53,811 nucleotides of DNA, taken from NCBI GenBank assembly GCA_002726335.1, contig PBSR01000264.1:1-53811 (forward strand). The letters run 5' to 3'. The notes beneath the pieces were generated by a model. The model was not told where the DNA came from and did no database searches. It saw nothing but the letters and a program-made list of their open reading frames with translations. The stretch comes from Gemmatimonadaceae bacterium. GTDB taxonomy: Bacteria > Latescibacterota > UBA2968 > UBA8231. Shown here in pieces: positions 17,640-25,146 of this stretch. The translations under genes were made by a program, and so were the position numbers. Numbering within the stretch: position 1 is the first letter of the stretch; the number at the start of each line of letters is the position of its first letter.

Positions 17640-18020
17640 CTACCGCAGGCTCGCCTTGATCCGGGCCCAACTGTCCGCCTGCACCGACGACACGGGATCA
17701 GGCTCGCAGTCGCCGTCGTCACAGAGCAACATCGCATCGATGAAGTGCGACGCCGTGCAACAGCTGTTGCCCGCGCCTGCCACCGTCTGAAAGCCCTCGT
17801 ATTCGCCTGGCGCCGAATCGAAATCCGCGAGAGTGAACTGCAGTCCGATAACCTTCCCCGCGTGCAGCTCGCTCCGCAGGCTGCGGTCAGATCCCCGCCA
17901 GTCGAGTCCGTCCCAGGGCGTAACGTATCCTTCGATGAGTGAGTAGTCCGGACTTCCCCCCACGTGGGCGAAGGCGGCAGTCGCTACCAGTAGAGTGCAT
18001 GTGATGCGTGCGGAGAGCAT
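17640..18020 (-). CDS. Small secreted protein resembling the tail of a CBM9/DOMON-like sugar-binding domain
   Basis: A 126-residue protein with a signal peptide: MLSARITCTLLVATAAFAHV, with cleavage likely after an Ala-x-Ala site near residue 18. ATG 18020 has a strong AAGGAGGAG site and is preferred over an in-frame ATG at 18068. The mature part (SLRSELHAGKVIGLQFTLAD, then GEYEGFQTVAGAGN and ASHFIDAMLL) resembles the C-terminal strands of CBM9-like sugar-binding modules found on large extracellular proteins. Such domains are ~200 residues, so this is either a reduced stand-alone form or the remnant of a bigger protein. Two CC/CxxxxC-type pairs suggest disulfides. Function is not assigned. Confidence 0.6.
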   Translation of the reverse strand: MLSARITCTLLVATAAFAHVGGSPDYSLIEGYVTPWDGLDWRGSDRSLRSELHAGKVIGLQFTLADFDSAPGEYEGFQTVAGAGNSCCTASHFIDAMLLCDDGDCEPDPVSSVQADSWARIKASLR

Positions 18021-18086
18021 GACTCCTCCTTTCTTGTCTGGAAGCTTGCCGACTGATCCGTCTTCCACGGTGAAGAGTGACGATGG

Positions 18087-19172
18087 TCAGCGATCCGCCG
18101 ACATTCTGCCCTCTCTCCCGCGCAGAAGCTCACTGATCCCGTCAGCTCTCACTCTCTTAGAATAAGCGAGAGGCGTCCCTGCCCTGCGGTGCACCGCGTT
18201 CACATCGGCACCGTGATCCAGCAGCAGCTCCACGATACTTCGCGCCTCCTCCTGGCGCAGTTGACCTTCGCCGCAGGCCCAGATGGCGTGATGAATCGGT
18301 GTCGAGTCGGCGCGATTCCTGGCGTCCGGGTCCGCGCCGCCGGCAAGCAGCTTGCGCGCCGTCTCCAGGTCTCCTCTCTCCACAGCCCGCTGCAGCTCTG
18401 TCTTGACGGGCGGACCCGAGAGCCTGGCGACCATACGTGTGAAACCGAGGCGTCTGCCAGCGTCCAGTTTCAGCAGCGTGGCTTCATCCGCGTCGCCGCC
18501 GCCGTGCGCCTGACGCGTCTCATTCCAGTGCAGCCAGAACTCGGCGCCATTGGGTATCATATCCGCCAGATCGACTTCCACCTTGCCCGTCTTCTCCCAA
18601 TGATGCCGCCACCACTCCGGTGTGTGGAAGGAGCAGAAGTCCCAGGGCCAGTAGGGTGCCAGTTCTTCGGGCACGCCTTCGACCAGTTCGGCACGCAGCC
18701 CCGGCACGACGATACCGATTTGACCGCCTGGTTTCACCAGACGGGAGTATCTGTCGATGTAGAGGTCCTCTGTGCCAAAGTAGTGGTAGGCGTCCATACT
18801 GACCGCTGCGTCGAAGAAGCCGTCGGCGAAGGGCAGCGTGTGGGCCTCGGCGTGAATCGGAAATACGCGGTGCTGCTCACCCTCATCACAGATACGCTCC
18901 CAGTTGTCGCTGGCCGACACCCAGAGATCTGTCGCCCACACTTGAACATCGAACTCCCTGGCCAGAAAGATCGAACTGATGGCACGCCCGCAGCCCATAT
19001 CGAGGACGCGCATCCCGGGCTGTAGATCAACGACCTCACATAGGGCCTCCGTCAGCCAGATGACGTTGGGCCCTCCGGAATGTCGCACCATCCACTCTCC
19101 GTCGTACTTGGCGGATCGAGGGAATTGCTGCAGAGCCAGTCGCTTGTTGAGTTCGTCCTTTGCTAGGGTCAC
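18087..19172 (-). CDS. SAM-dependent methyltransferase fused to ankyrin repeats
   Basis: A 361-residue protein from GTG 19172. Residues ~30-230 are a class I methyltransferase. Motif I is MRVLDMGCGRAISSIFLARE, the acidic loop is VWATDLWVSA, the post-II segment is LPFADGFFDAAVSMDAYHYF, and RLVKPGGQIGIVVPG follows. Residues ~255-345 hold two to three ankyrin repeats: ELQRAVERGDLETARKLLAG with GADPDARNRADSTPIHHAI, then SIVELLLDHGADVNAVHRRA. The methyltransferase half resembles stand-alone environmental homologues, so the ankyrin tail is probably an added partner-binding module. The gene is 66 bp downstream of the secreted-protein start on the same strand and could be co-transcribed with it. Confidence 0.85.
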   Translation of the reverse strand: MTLAKDELNKRLALQQFPRSAKYDGEWMVRHSGGPNVIWLTEALCEVVDLQPGMRVLDMGCGRAISSIFLAREFDVQVWATDLWVSASDNWERICDEGEQHRVFPIHAEAHTLPFADGFFDAAVSMDAYHYFGTEDLYIDRYSRLVKPGGQIGIVVPGLRAELVEGVPEELAPYWPWDFCSFHTPEWWRHHWEKTGKVEVDLADMIPNGAEFWLHWNETRQAHGGGDADEATLLKLDAGRRLGFTRMVARLSGPPVKTELQRAVERGDLETARKLLAGGADPDARNRADSTPIHHAIWACGEGQLRQEEARSIVELLLDHGADVNAVHRRAGTPLAYSKRVRADGISELLRGREGRMSADR

Positions 19173-19267
19173 ACTGGATCACCTTGGTTAGGGATTGGAA
19201 ACCACAAGCTTGATATCTATTGCCCCCGGAGCGGATGCACGTTGCATGAACCGCTCAAAGGAGCCCC

Positions 19268-19834
19268 ATGGAGCGCACGATCCACAACCGCGACGCCGCC
19301 AGCGCCTGGCAGACCGCGCACGAACCGAACGCACCTCGAAGAGGTGACACAGCCCCCGACTTCGAGCTCGGCGATGCCGCGGGCGAAAGCCTCGTGCGCC
19401 TGTCAGACTTCCGCGGCAAGCGTCCGGTAGCCCTCGTCTTCGGCAGTTTCACCTGACCGCCCTTCACGCGGGAGGCCGTGAGCCTCCGTGACCTGTACGA
19501 GCAGTTCAGCGATCACATTCAGTTCCTCGTCGTCTATATCCGGGAGGCACACGCCGTCGATGGCTGGGACATTGGCAGTGAAAACCGAATCCACGACCCG
19601 CGCTCGATGGCGGAACGTCGCGCCGTCGCCGGACAGTGCGAGACGAGTCTGCAGTACGGCATTCGCACCTATGTAGATGAAATCGACGACCCGGTGATGA
19701 CGGCCTACGCTGCCTGGCCCGAGCGACTGTATCTCGTCGATGAAGCTGGTCACATCGCCTATGCCGGCGGACCCGGGCCTGGAGGCTTCTCACCGACTCA
19801 GCTCAAGGAAGCCTTCGAGCTGTTGCTGGACTGA
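19268..19834 (+). CDS. Deiodinase-like thioredoxin-fold selenoprotein (in-frame UGA = Sec63)
   Basis: A 188-residue protein if the in-frame TGA at 19454-19456 is read as selenocysteine. Before it lies the redoxin opening APDFELGDAAG with VRLSDFRGKRPVALVFGSFT. After it come PPF and an uninterrupted frame: FLVVYIREAHAVDGWDIGSE, then PERLYLVDEAGHIAYAGGPG. GSFT-U-PPF, EAH..DGW and PERLY are hallmarks of iodothyronine deiodinases (GSCTUPSF, EAHASDGW, PERLY in vertebrates). AAAGGAG precedes ATG 19268. A SECIS-like hairpin follows the TGA. Bacterial homologues probably perform thiol/selenol redox or reductive dehalogenation; the substrate here is unknown. An automatic annotation would split it into two genes or call it a pseudogene. 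Confidence 0.9.
19464..19491 (+). promoter_or_regulatory. Putative bacterial SECIS element
   Basis: Just downstream of the in-frame TGA (19454-19456), TCAC (19464-19467) pairs with GTGA (19488-19491) and GGAGGC (19471-19476) pairs with GCCTCC (19482-19487), with GCG unpaired on the 5' side. The apical loop CGTGA starts 20 nt after the TGA and has a G in its second position, as expected for SelB-dependent recoding hairpins. It lies inside the coding sequence, as bacterial SECIS elements do. Confidence 0.75.
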
Positions 19835-19877
19835 CGAAGACGAATGAAAGAAACTCCCGACACTATGTAAGAATTAT

Positions 19878-19910
19878 TTGACATCTGGCTGGCGGTAGCG
19901 GTATGTACCG
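19878..19910 (+). promoter_or_regulatory. Candidate sigma-70 promoter with overlapping palindrome
   Basis: TTGACA (19878-19883) is separated by 18 bp from TATGTA (19902-19907), upstream of the membrane-protein/XRE pair. CGGTA (19899-19903) and TACCG (19906-19910) form a palindrome across the -10 region, the expected place for autoregulation by the XRE protein. The -35 is consensus and the -10 is weak (3 of 6). Confidence 0.45.
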
Positions 19911-19965
19911 GGTAGCGGCGCAGGGATCATCCACAACGCGCCCGAATCTCCCGGAGGAGGGGATC

Positions 19966-20520
19966 ATGATACCCTACATCGGCATTGGTGTTCTGGCCCT
20001 TGGCGGCCTGGTACTCATCTATTACATACGGCATCGAGGTCCGACGCTCGAGGCCATCGACGGCCTGCCCATGACGCGGCTCCAGAGACGCGCCTGGTGG
20101 TCTCTGGCCCTCAGCCTCGTCTTCACCGGCGCCCTCGTTCTTCTGTTCACCACCCGGGGCGTCCAAGCCTACGACAGCGACTCATCCCTGCGGTTTCTCG
20201 TCTACGGTCTCTTCATCTGCCCTCTGCTGGCCAACCTGCTGATCGATCCTTTCGGCCTGCCGGACAGGGATGGCTCGGGTCAGTCGGACGAACGTGACGT
20301 CCGCGTCCTGGAGCGTGCCCCCCGCGTGCAGTCGGTGGCCATGATTCTCACCCTCGCAGTCTGGATGATCTGTCTGAGTCTGGGGTACCACGACACCGGC
20401 GCCATTCCGATGATCTTCATCTATCTCATCTTCTTCTCCGCCCTGCTGGCCAACGGGCTCGGACTCTCTCTGGGCATCATCCTGGGATACCGCAAGATGG
20501 TCCGCTATGGCGAAGGCTGA
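19966..20520 (+). CDS. Integral membrane protein paired with an XRE regulator
   Basis: A 184-residue protein with about five hydrophobic segments, at residues ~2-20, 42-63, 75-93, 118-138 and 145-172, separated by short charged loops. ATG 19966 has GGAGGAGGGG upstream; the longer frame from 19903 covers the promoter. I do not recognise a named family, but small membrane proteins encoded directly upstream of a short XRE regulator, with overlapping ends, are a recurrent bacterial arrangement. The 3' end overlaps the regulator start by 14 bp, indicating translational coupling. A membrane-stress or transport role regulated by its partner is inference only. Confidence 0.75.
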   Translation: MIPYIGIGVLALGGLVLIYYIRHRGPTLEAIDGLPMTRLQRRAWWSLALSLVFTGALVLLFTTRGVQAYDSDSSLRFLVYGLFICPLLANLLIDPFGLPDRDGSGQSDERDVRVLERAPRVQSVAMILTLAVWMICLSLGYHDTGAIPMIFIYLIFFSALLANGLGLSLGIILGYRKMVRYGEG

Positions 20521-20719
20521 GATCCACAACCAGATCCGCCGACTCCGCTTCGAACACGATGAGATGACCCAACAGGAACTCGCGGAACGGGCAGGATGTA
20601 CGCGCCAGACGATCGTCGTGCTGGAGAAGGAGCGCTACGTCCCTTCCCTCGCCCTCGCCTTCAAGATCGCGCGGACCTTCGGCAAGGGAGTTGAGGACGT
20701 CTTCCAATGGGATTCGTGA
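20507..20719 (+). CDS. Short XRE-family HTH transcriptional regulator
   Basis: A 70-residue protein made almost entirely of one HTH_3 domain. IRRLRFEHDEMTQQELAERA is helices 1-2, GCTRQTIVVLEKERYVPSLA is the recognition helix and turn, and FKIARTFGKGVEDVFQ closes the fold. This is the compact YozG-like type that binds DNA as a dimer. It overlaps the preceding membrane-protein gene by 14 bp and probably represses the pair through the palindrome at 19899-19910. It is followed by a convergent minus-strand cluster. Confidence 0.92.
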   Translation: MAKAEIHNQIRRLRFEHDEMTQQELAERAGCTRQTIVVLEKERYVPSLALAFKIARTFGKGVEDVFQWDS

Positions 20720-20737
20720 CCGACGGTTGTGCGGATC

Positions 20738-20821
20738 CTAATCGATACACCAGAGGAAGCAGAGGATCAGAACGGCGCAGACCGAGAAGAATGTGAACAG
20801 TCGGTACTTCGCTGGTGTCAT
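20738..20821 (-). CDS. Predicted 27-residue single-pass membrane peptide
   Basis: A very short frame, 27 residues, starting MTPAKYRLFTFFSV and ending in a run of hydrophobic and Cys/Trp residues before Ile-Asp-stop. A charged N-terminus followed by ~18 hydrophobic residues fits a single membrane span. An AGGAGT site lies 7 nt upstream of the ATG. The gene begins 17 bp after the ABC permease stop on the same strand, so it would be the last gene of the M24/permease operon. Homology cannot be judged at this length. The support is the ribosome site, operon position and composition. Confidence 0.45.
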   Translation of the reverse strand: MTPAKYRLFTFFSVCAVLILCFLWCID

Positions 20822-20838
20822 CGCTGACTCCTGTCTTC

Positions 20839-23193
20839 TTAGCTATCCCTGAGAGCGTCCACGGGATCCGCCCACACCGCCTTCAGTGTATGCGTCGCAA
20901 CTGTGGCCATCGCCAATGAGAACGCCATGAGTGCCGTCAGGACGAAGACCTCGATCCCGACATCGGTACGATACACAAAACTGTCCAACCACTGCCGGGA
21001 GACGATGTAGGCCACGGGCCAGGAGATCAGGTTCGCAGCAGCCACCAGCAACAGGAACTCGCGCGACAGCAGACCCACAACCCGCGCCGCCGAAGCTCCC
21101 AGGACCTTGCGGATACTGATCTCCTTCCGCCGTCTTTCCGTGGCAAACGCGACCAGTCCCAGCAATCCGAGACTGGCGACGAGACCCGCCATCGCCGCCG
21201 ACGCCGAGGACAGCCGCGCCGCCTGCCGATCGGCATGATACGACCTGTCGATGGCCTCGTCGATGAAGCCCACGTCAAAGGGGTACTCGGGAGCTGTCTT
21301 GGCCCACACATCCTGGAAGTGATCGATGGTGGCCGACACGTCCGTGGACCGGATGCGGACGTTCACCTGGGAGGCGAACCAAGCGTTATAGACGATGAGG
21401 GGCCCCACGGGACTGCGCAGCGACTGGAAGTGGAAGTCTCCGATGACGCCGACGACGGTCGCGTAGTCTCGTTCCTCCGACCATTTGAGCTGCCGTCCGA
21501 TGGGATCGTCCCAGCCCATAGCCTTCACAGCCGCCTCGTTCACCAGGATCTCGGGGGTCTCGGGCTCGAGGTTACGGCCCTTCAACAACCTCATGCCGAA
21601 AGTCGAGAGGAAGTCGGGATCGGTACCGATCCCATGGAAGGCGTGATCGCCCACCTTGCCTGATTCACGCGCCGTCACCACGGCGGGGCGCATGATCCCC
21701 CAGCCATGAAGCGCTGCCACCGAGATGACGTTGGGATGCTCCAGCAGCATGTGCTTGATGTTCTCGATCTGGCCGTACAACTCAGGCTTCCTGTTCGTCA
21801 TCCAGAGCGCCGCGATGTACTCCTCGTCGTAACCGAGAGGCCGGTTCTCGATGTAGGTCAGTTGACCACGAACCGTCAGCGACAGGATGACGAAGAGGAT
21901 GGACGAGGCGAACTGGAAGACCACCAGCCCTTTCCTCACACCCGCGCCGCGCGTGCGACCGTGGTGGGTCTTCAGAACGCCCACCGGCTGCGAGCCGCTC
22001 AGCACGATCGCCGGATACGCTCCCGCCAGCAGACCCGCAACAACAGCGAAGGGGATGGCAGCCGGTACGATGTCCCAGGCAGGTTCGAGACTGATTCCCA
22101 CCAGCTGATTGAAGGTGTCCTGCGCCAACAGCATCAGCACGACGGCTCCCGCCAGCGACAGCAAGGAGAGCAGGACGGACTCGCCGAGGAACTGTCCGAT
22201 CAGTTGCACGCGGCGCGCCCCCGATGCTTTGCGGACCCCCACTTCTCGAGCCCGCCGCGATGACCGGGCGGTGCTCAGGTTGACGAAGTTGATGCCGGCA
22301 ATGAGCAGCACCAGACCGGCAGACAGCGCATAGGTGTACACTTGATCGATACTTCGATCCGTGCGCTTGCCGAAGTCCACCTCCTCGTACAGGTGTGTCC
22401 GCGGGAGAGACTGCAGGTGATACGTATCGGTCTTGCCCGTCTCTGGCCCGAGGAACCGCGACAGCATAGGCTGCAGCAGTGCCTCTGCGCGATCCGGATC
22501 TGCCCCGTCCCGCAGCAGGATGTAGTTCCTCGTCATCCGCCAGGTGCCTGTCAGCCAGTCCTCCCACAGCGGTCGGTGGAACCCGGGGGGATGGTGCGCG
22601 GTGACAACATCGAACCAGAGTGTCGTGCTGTGCGCCGGCTCTTCGAACACACCGGCGACGGTATAGTCACCAGCGCCCTGGTCGCCCTGGATGCGGAGCG
22701 GTTTGCCGATGGGATCCTCGGTGCCGAACAGCGCCGTGGCGTTCTGCTCGGTGAGATAGACCGTTCCGGGGCTCTCGAGAGCGTCGAGGCTGCCCGACAG
22801 CATCGTGTAGTCGAAGATGTCGAAGAACGCCGGGTCGACGACGGCGACGGTCCGGTACAAGTGCTGCGTCTCCGACTGGACGCTGATCCAGTGATGCCAC
22901 ATCCTGGCAGCCCGCTCGACCTCGGGGATCTCCGCCCGCATGACCGCCGCCAACGGCCCCGACGTGCCGCTGCTGAAGCGTGACTCGCCGTCGGCGTTGC
23001 GCGTCTCCCGCAGGACACGGTAGATGCGATCGGCCTGCGTGTGCTGCCGGTCATAGCTCGTCTCGAACTGCACGAATCCGGCCACGAGCAGACAGCACGC
23101 CATGCCGACAGCCAGCCCGAGGACGTTGAGAGTGGAAAAACCCCTGTCCCGGACCAGACTCCGGACGGCTACGACGATGTAGCTTCGAAACAT
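20839..23193 (-). CDS. MacB/FtsX-type ABC transporter permease
   Basis: A 784-residue permease with the duplicated layout of this family. There is an N-terminal membrane helix (STLNVLGLAVGMACCLLVAG), a first MacB-type periplasmic domain (~40-270) and an FtsX domain with about three helices (YALSAGLVLLIAGINFVNLS). A central helix, a second periplasmic domain (~430-620) and a final FtsX domain (ERRRKEISIRKVLGASAARV) follow. The true start is ATG 23193, 5 bp after the M24 peptidase stop; the 95 upstream in-frame residues lie within that gene. Family members export peptides, lipids or lipoproteins by mechanotransmission. The ATPase partner is not in the window. Confidence 0.88.
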   Translation of the reverse strand: MFRSYIVVAVRSLVRDRGFSTLNVLGLAVGMACCLLVAGFVQFETSYDRQHTQADRIYRVLRETRNADGESRFSSGTSGPLAAVMRAEIPEVERAARMWHHWISVQSETQHLYRTVAVVDPAFFDIFDYTMLSGSLDALESPGTVYLTEQNATALFGTEDPIGKPLRIQGDQGAGDYTVAGVFEEPAHSTTLWFDVVTAHHPPGFHRPLWEDWLTGTWRMTRNYILLRDGADPDRAEALLQPMLSRFLGPETGKTDTYHLQSLPRTHLYEEVDFGKRTDRSIDQVYTYALSAGLVLLIAGINFVNLSTARSSRRAREVGVRKASGARRVQLIGQFLGESVLLSLLSLAGAVVLMLLAQDTFNQLVGISLEPAWDIVPAAIPFAVVAGLLAGAYPAIVLSGSQPVGVLKTHHGRTRGAGVRKGLVVFQFASSILFVILSLTVRGQLTYIENRPLGYDEEYIAALWMTNRKPELYGQIENIKHMLLEHPNVISVAALHGWGIMRPAVVTARESGKVGDHAFHGIGTDPDFLSTFGMRLLKGRNLEPETPEILVNEAAVKAMGWDDPIGRQLKWSEERDYATVVGVIGDFHFQSLRSPVGPLIVYNAWFASQVNVRIRSTDVSATIDHFQDVWAKTAPEYPFDVGFIDEAIDRSYHADRQAARLSSASAAMAGLVASLGLLGLVAFATERRRKEISIRKVLGASAARVVGLLSREFLLLVAAANLISWPVAYIVSRQWLDSFVYRTDVGIEVFVLTALMAFSLAMATVATHTLKAVWADPVDALRDS

Positions 23194-23198
23194 CCGTT

Positions 23199-24329
23199 CT
23201 ACGCTCGGATGTCCATCGGATAATCCGACAGGTTCTCCGGCCTCGACTCCGTGATCAGGTACATGTTTTCCAGGCGCACACCCGCGCGCGCTTCGGGGAT
23301 GTAGGAGCCTGGCTCGATGCACACGACATTGCCCACCTGAAAGACATCGCCTCGCGTGGCGTTGACATCGGGCATCTGATGTGCCCGCAGCCCGATGGTG
23401 TGGCCCCCGTGGTGTCCCAGTCCAACGTCGGCCAGCGCCGGGTGCTCGCGGATGTAGGCGTCCATGGCTGAGGCACACTCGCGGCTGTCCTTGCCCGGCT
23501 GCAGGTAGTTGGTGACGCGATCATGGAAACCGCTCAGGTGGTCATAGATCGACTGCTGCAGCTGAGTCGGTTCACCGACGGCGAAGGTGCGGCACAGGTC
23601 CGCCCAGTAGCCGCGATAGATGATCCAGGCATCGATGATGTAGAGCTCACCCTCCTCGATCCGACGATCGCGGGCGAAACCACCCGGCTGGCCGCACTGG
23701 TAGTCTCCATCGTGAAAGACCTTCTCACCCGCCGCCAGGTGAGTCGCCAGCTGCGCCGCACCCAGAACTTCCAGCTCCTTCACGCCGGGAACGATCGCCT
23801 GTTGCGCCGCGTCGTAGGCGGCCAGGTCCACCTGTACCGCCCTGCGGATCAGCTCGAGCTCGTCGTCATCCTTGACCTGCTGCATCTGGTGCAGGGCTTC
23901 GTCCATGTCGACCCATTCGGCGGCCCGACCCAGTCCCCTGTCGACGTGATCGGCCAGCATCCGGGGCATGAATTCCCGTTGAAATCCGACCCGGGCGGCA
24001 CTGCCTCGGCGCGATTGCAGCCGCTCGGTGACCAGCTCGCTCAGCTGGGTGCGCATGTAGGTGTTGATCGTTCCGCCGACGCTGCAGTCGTAGGTGTAGC
24101 ACTCGTCAACCAGCGGCTCGCCGGCATCGCTGTGCGCTGCGAGCCAGCTGTCGCCGCCCGCCTCGATCCACAACATCGCCGGCTGCGCCGGAAACTGCTC
24201 GGGCAGCAACAGGCCCGTGAAGTAGTAGATCTCCAGCGGATGCACGAGGACCGCGGCGTCGATGCTGGCATCGGCCAGGTGTTGCCGCAGCCGTTCCTGG
24301 CGGACACGGCAGCCTTCTCTTGTCAGCAA
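23199..24329 (-). CDS. M24 family metallopeptidase (Xaa-Pro peptidase-like)
   Basis: A 376-residue pita-bread-fold enzyme. The N-terminal creatinase-like domain (LVHPLEIYYFTGLLLPEQFP) is followed by a catalytic domain with the five metal ligands: Asp in YIIDAWII, Asp in YWADLCRTF, His in HHGGHTIGLRAHQ, Glu in VCIEPGSYIP and Glu in VRLENMYLI. A TTG start at 24329 is supported by CGGAG 8 nt upstream; the frame from 24395 adds residues unlike the family. It probably hydrolyses Xaa-Pro or related dipeptides in the cytoplasm. It is the first gene of a minus-strand operon with the permease and the 27-aa peptide. Confidence 0.88.
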   Translation of the reverse strand: MLTREGCRVRQERLRQHLADASIDAAVLVHPLEIYYFTGLLLPEQFPAQPAMLWIEAGGDSWLAAHSDAGEPLVDECYTYDCSVGGTINTYMRTQLSELVTERLQSRRGSAARVGFQREFMPRMLADHVDRGLGRAAEWVDMDEALHQMQQVKDDDELELIRRAVQVDLAAYDAAQQAIVPGVKELEVLGAAQLATHLAAGEKVFHDGDYQCGQPGGFARDRRIEEGELYIIDAWIIYRGYWADLCRTFAVGEPTQLQQSIYDHLSGFHDRVTNYLQPGKDSRECASAMDAYIREHPALADVGLGHHGGHTIGLRAHQMPDVNATRGDVFQVGNVVCIEPGSYIPEARAGVRLENMYLITESRPENLSDYPMDIRA

Positions 24330-24509
24330 TTGCAGATCTCCGGTGGGGTGAATCAGCGGCGAGAAGCAATGAAATGTGGGTGCCTGAAGCCACACTGGTG
24401 GACCCTGGCGCTCACAGGCAAGAACTCTGTCTCACGAGAGGCGGCATGGCACGAGTACTGCGGTGTATTGCGAGACCACAGAGCCCCGGCTACCTTGGAG
24501 AGCCCATCA

Positions 24510-24740
24510 ATGTCCGAAGAGAACGATCCGCACATGACGCGTGAGGATGCCAACATCCACCTGGGTTTCACCTATCTGCGGGAAGACCTGCAGGAGATGC
24601 GCCAGGATCTACGCGAACTTACTCGTGAGACCAACCGTCGCTTCGACGACATGGCGCAGCGCATCGACCAGCGATTCAGCCGCCAGACGGCCACGATCAT
24701 CGCACTCGCTGCAGCCATCATCGCGGCTGTCAGACTGTAG
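24510..24740 (+). CDS. Small coiled-coil protein with C-terminal membrane anchor
   Basis: A 76-residue protein. Residues ~10-58 are charged with heptad-like spacing (LREDLQEMRQDLRELTRETN, then RRFDDMAQRIDQRF) and fit a coiled coil. The final ~17 residues (TATIIALAAAIIAAV) are hydrophobic and end in Arg-Leu, consistent with a membrane tail anchor. It is embedded in a longer open frame from 23523 whose upstream part is antisense to the M24 gene and not real. Similar small proteins accompany phage, efflux or envelope genes, and no function can be stated. The 180-bp spacer to the divergent M24 gene holds no other gene and no clear promoter. Confidence 0.6.
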   Translation: MSEENDPHMTREDANIHLGFTYLREDLQEMRQDLRELTRETNRRFDDMAQRIDQRFSRQTATIIALAAAIIAAVRL

Positions 24741-24766
24741 GGCTGCCACCGGCCACAGGAGTCCGC

Positions 24767-25138
24767 ATGATGCCTGGCTACGTCCGCATCTACACCGACG
24801 ACGACGGCGAGACTCACTTCTCCGACGAACCCATCGAGCTTCAGTCGATGGACTACGCACCGCCGGCGCCGCCGATGCAGGTTTCCGCCCCGCATGACAC
24901 CCGGCAGTTCGTGTTCGTGGGGGCGCAGCCTGGCTGGGTGGGTGATTGGCACCCCTCCCCTGTTCGGCAGTTCGTCTTCATCCTCTCCGGTGACTTCGAA
25001 GTGAAGGTGAGCGATGGTGAGACGCGCACGTTCTCCGCCGGCACGGTGGGCCTTCTCGAGGATACTACGGGCAAGGGTCACCACACGCGTGTCACGTCGA
25101 CGGAGCCGGCCCTGGCAGCCATGTGCCACCTGGACTGA
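24767..25138 (+). CDS. Cupin domain protein
   Basis: A 123-residue cupin. Two beta-barrel motifs are visible: WHPSPVRQFVFILSGDFEVK (motif 1, one His retained, Gln in place of the second) and GTVGLLEDTTGKGHHTRV (motif 2, His pair). The opening YVRIYTDDDGETHFSDEPIE is characteristic of a cupin subfamily common in environmental genomes and often annotated 'cupin domain-containing protein'. The function is unknown. It follows the coiled-coil gene by 26 bp and precedes a GNAT gene by 8 bp, so the three probably form one transcript. Confidence 0.85.
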   Translation: MMPGYVRIYTDDDGETHFSDEPIELQSMDYAPPAPPMQVSAPHDTRQFVFVGAQPGWVGDWHPSPVRQFVFILSGDFEVKVSDGETRTFSAGTVGLLEDTTGKGHHTRVTSTEPALAAMCHLD

Positions 25139-25146
25139 GCGGGACA

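Noticed and set aside
19268..19456. A 62-residue gene followed by a separate 118-residue gene, or a nonsense pseudogene
   Set aside because: Both parts are in one frame, the TGA falls at the deiodinase selenocysteine position, and a SECIS-like hairpin follows.
23194..23478. N-terminal extension of the ABC permease
   Set aside because: The extra 95 residues lie inside the M24 gene and are Arg/His-rich; the family starts at ATG 23193.
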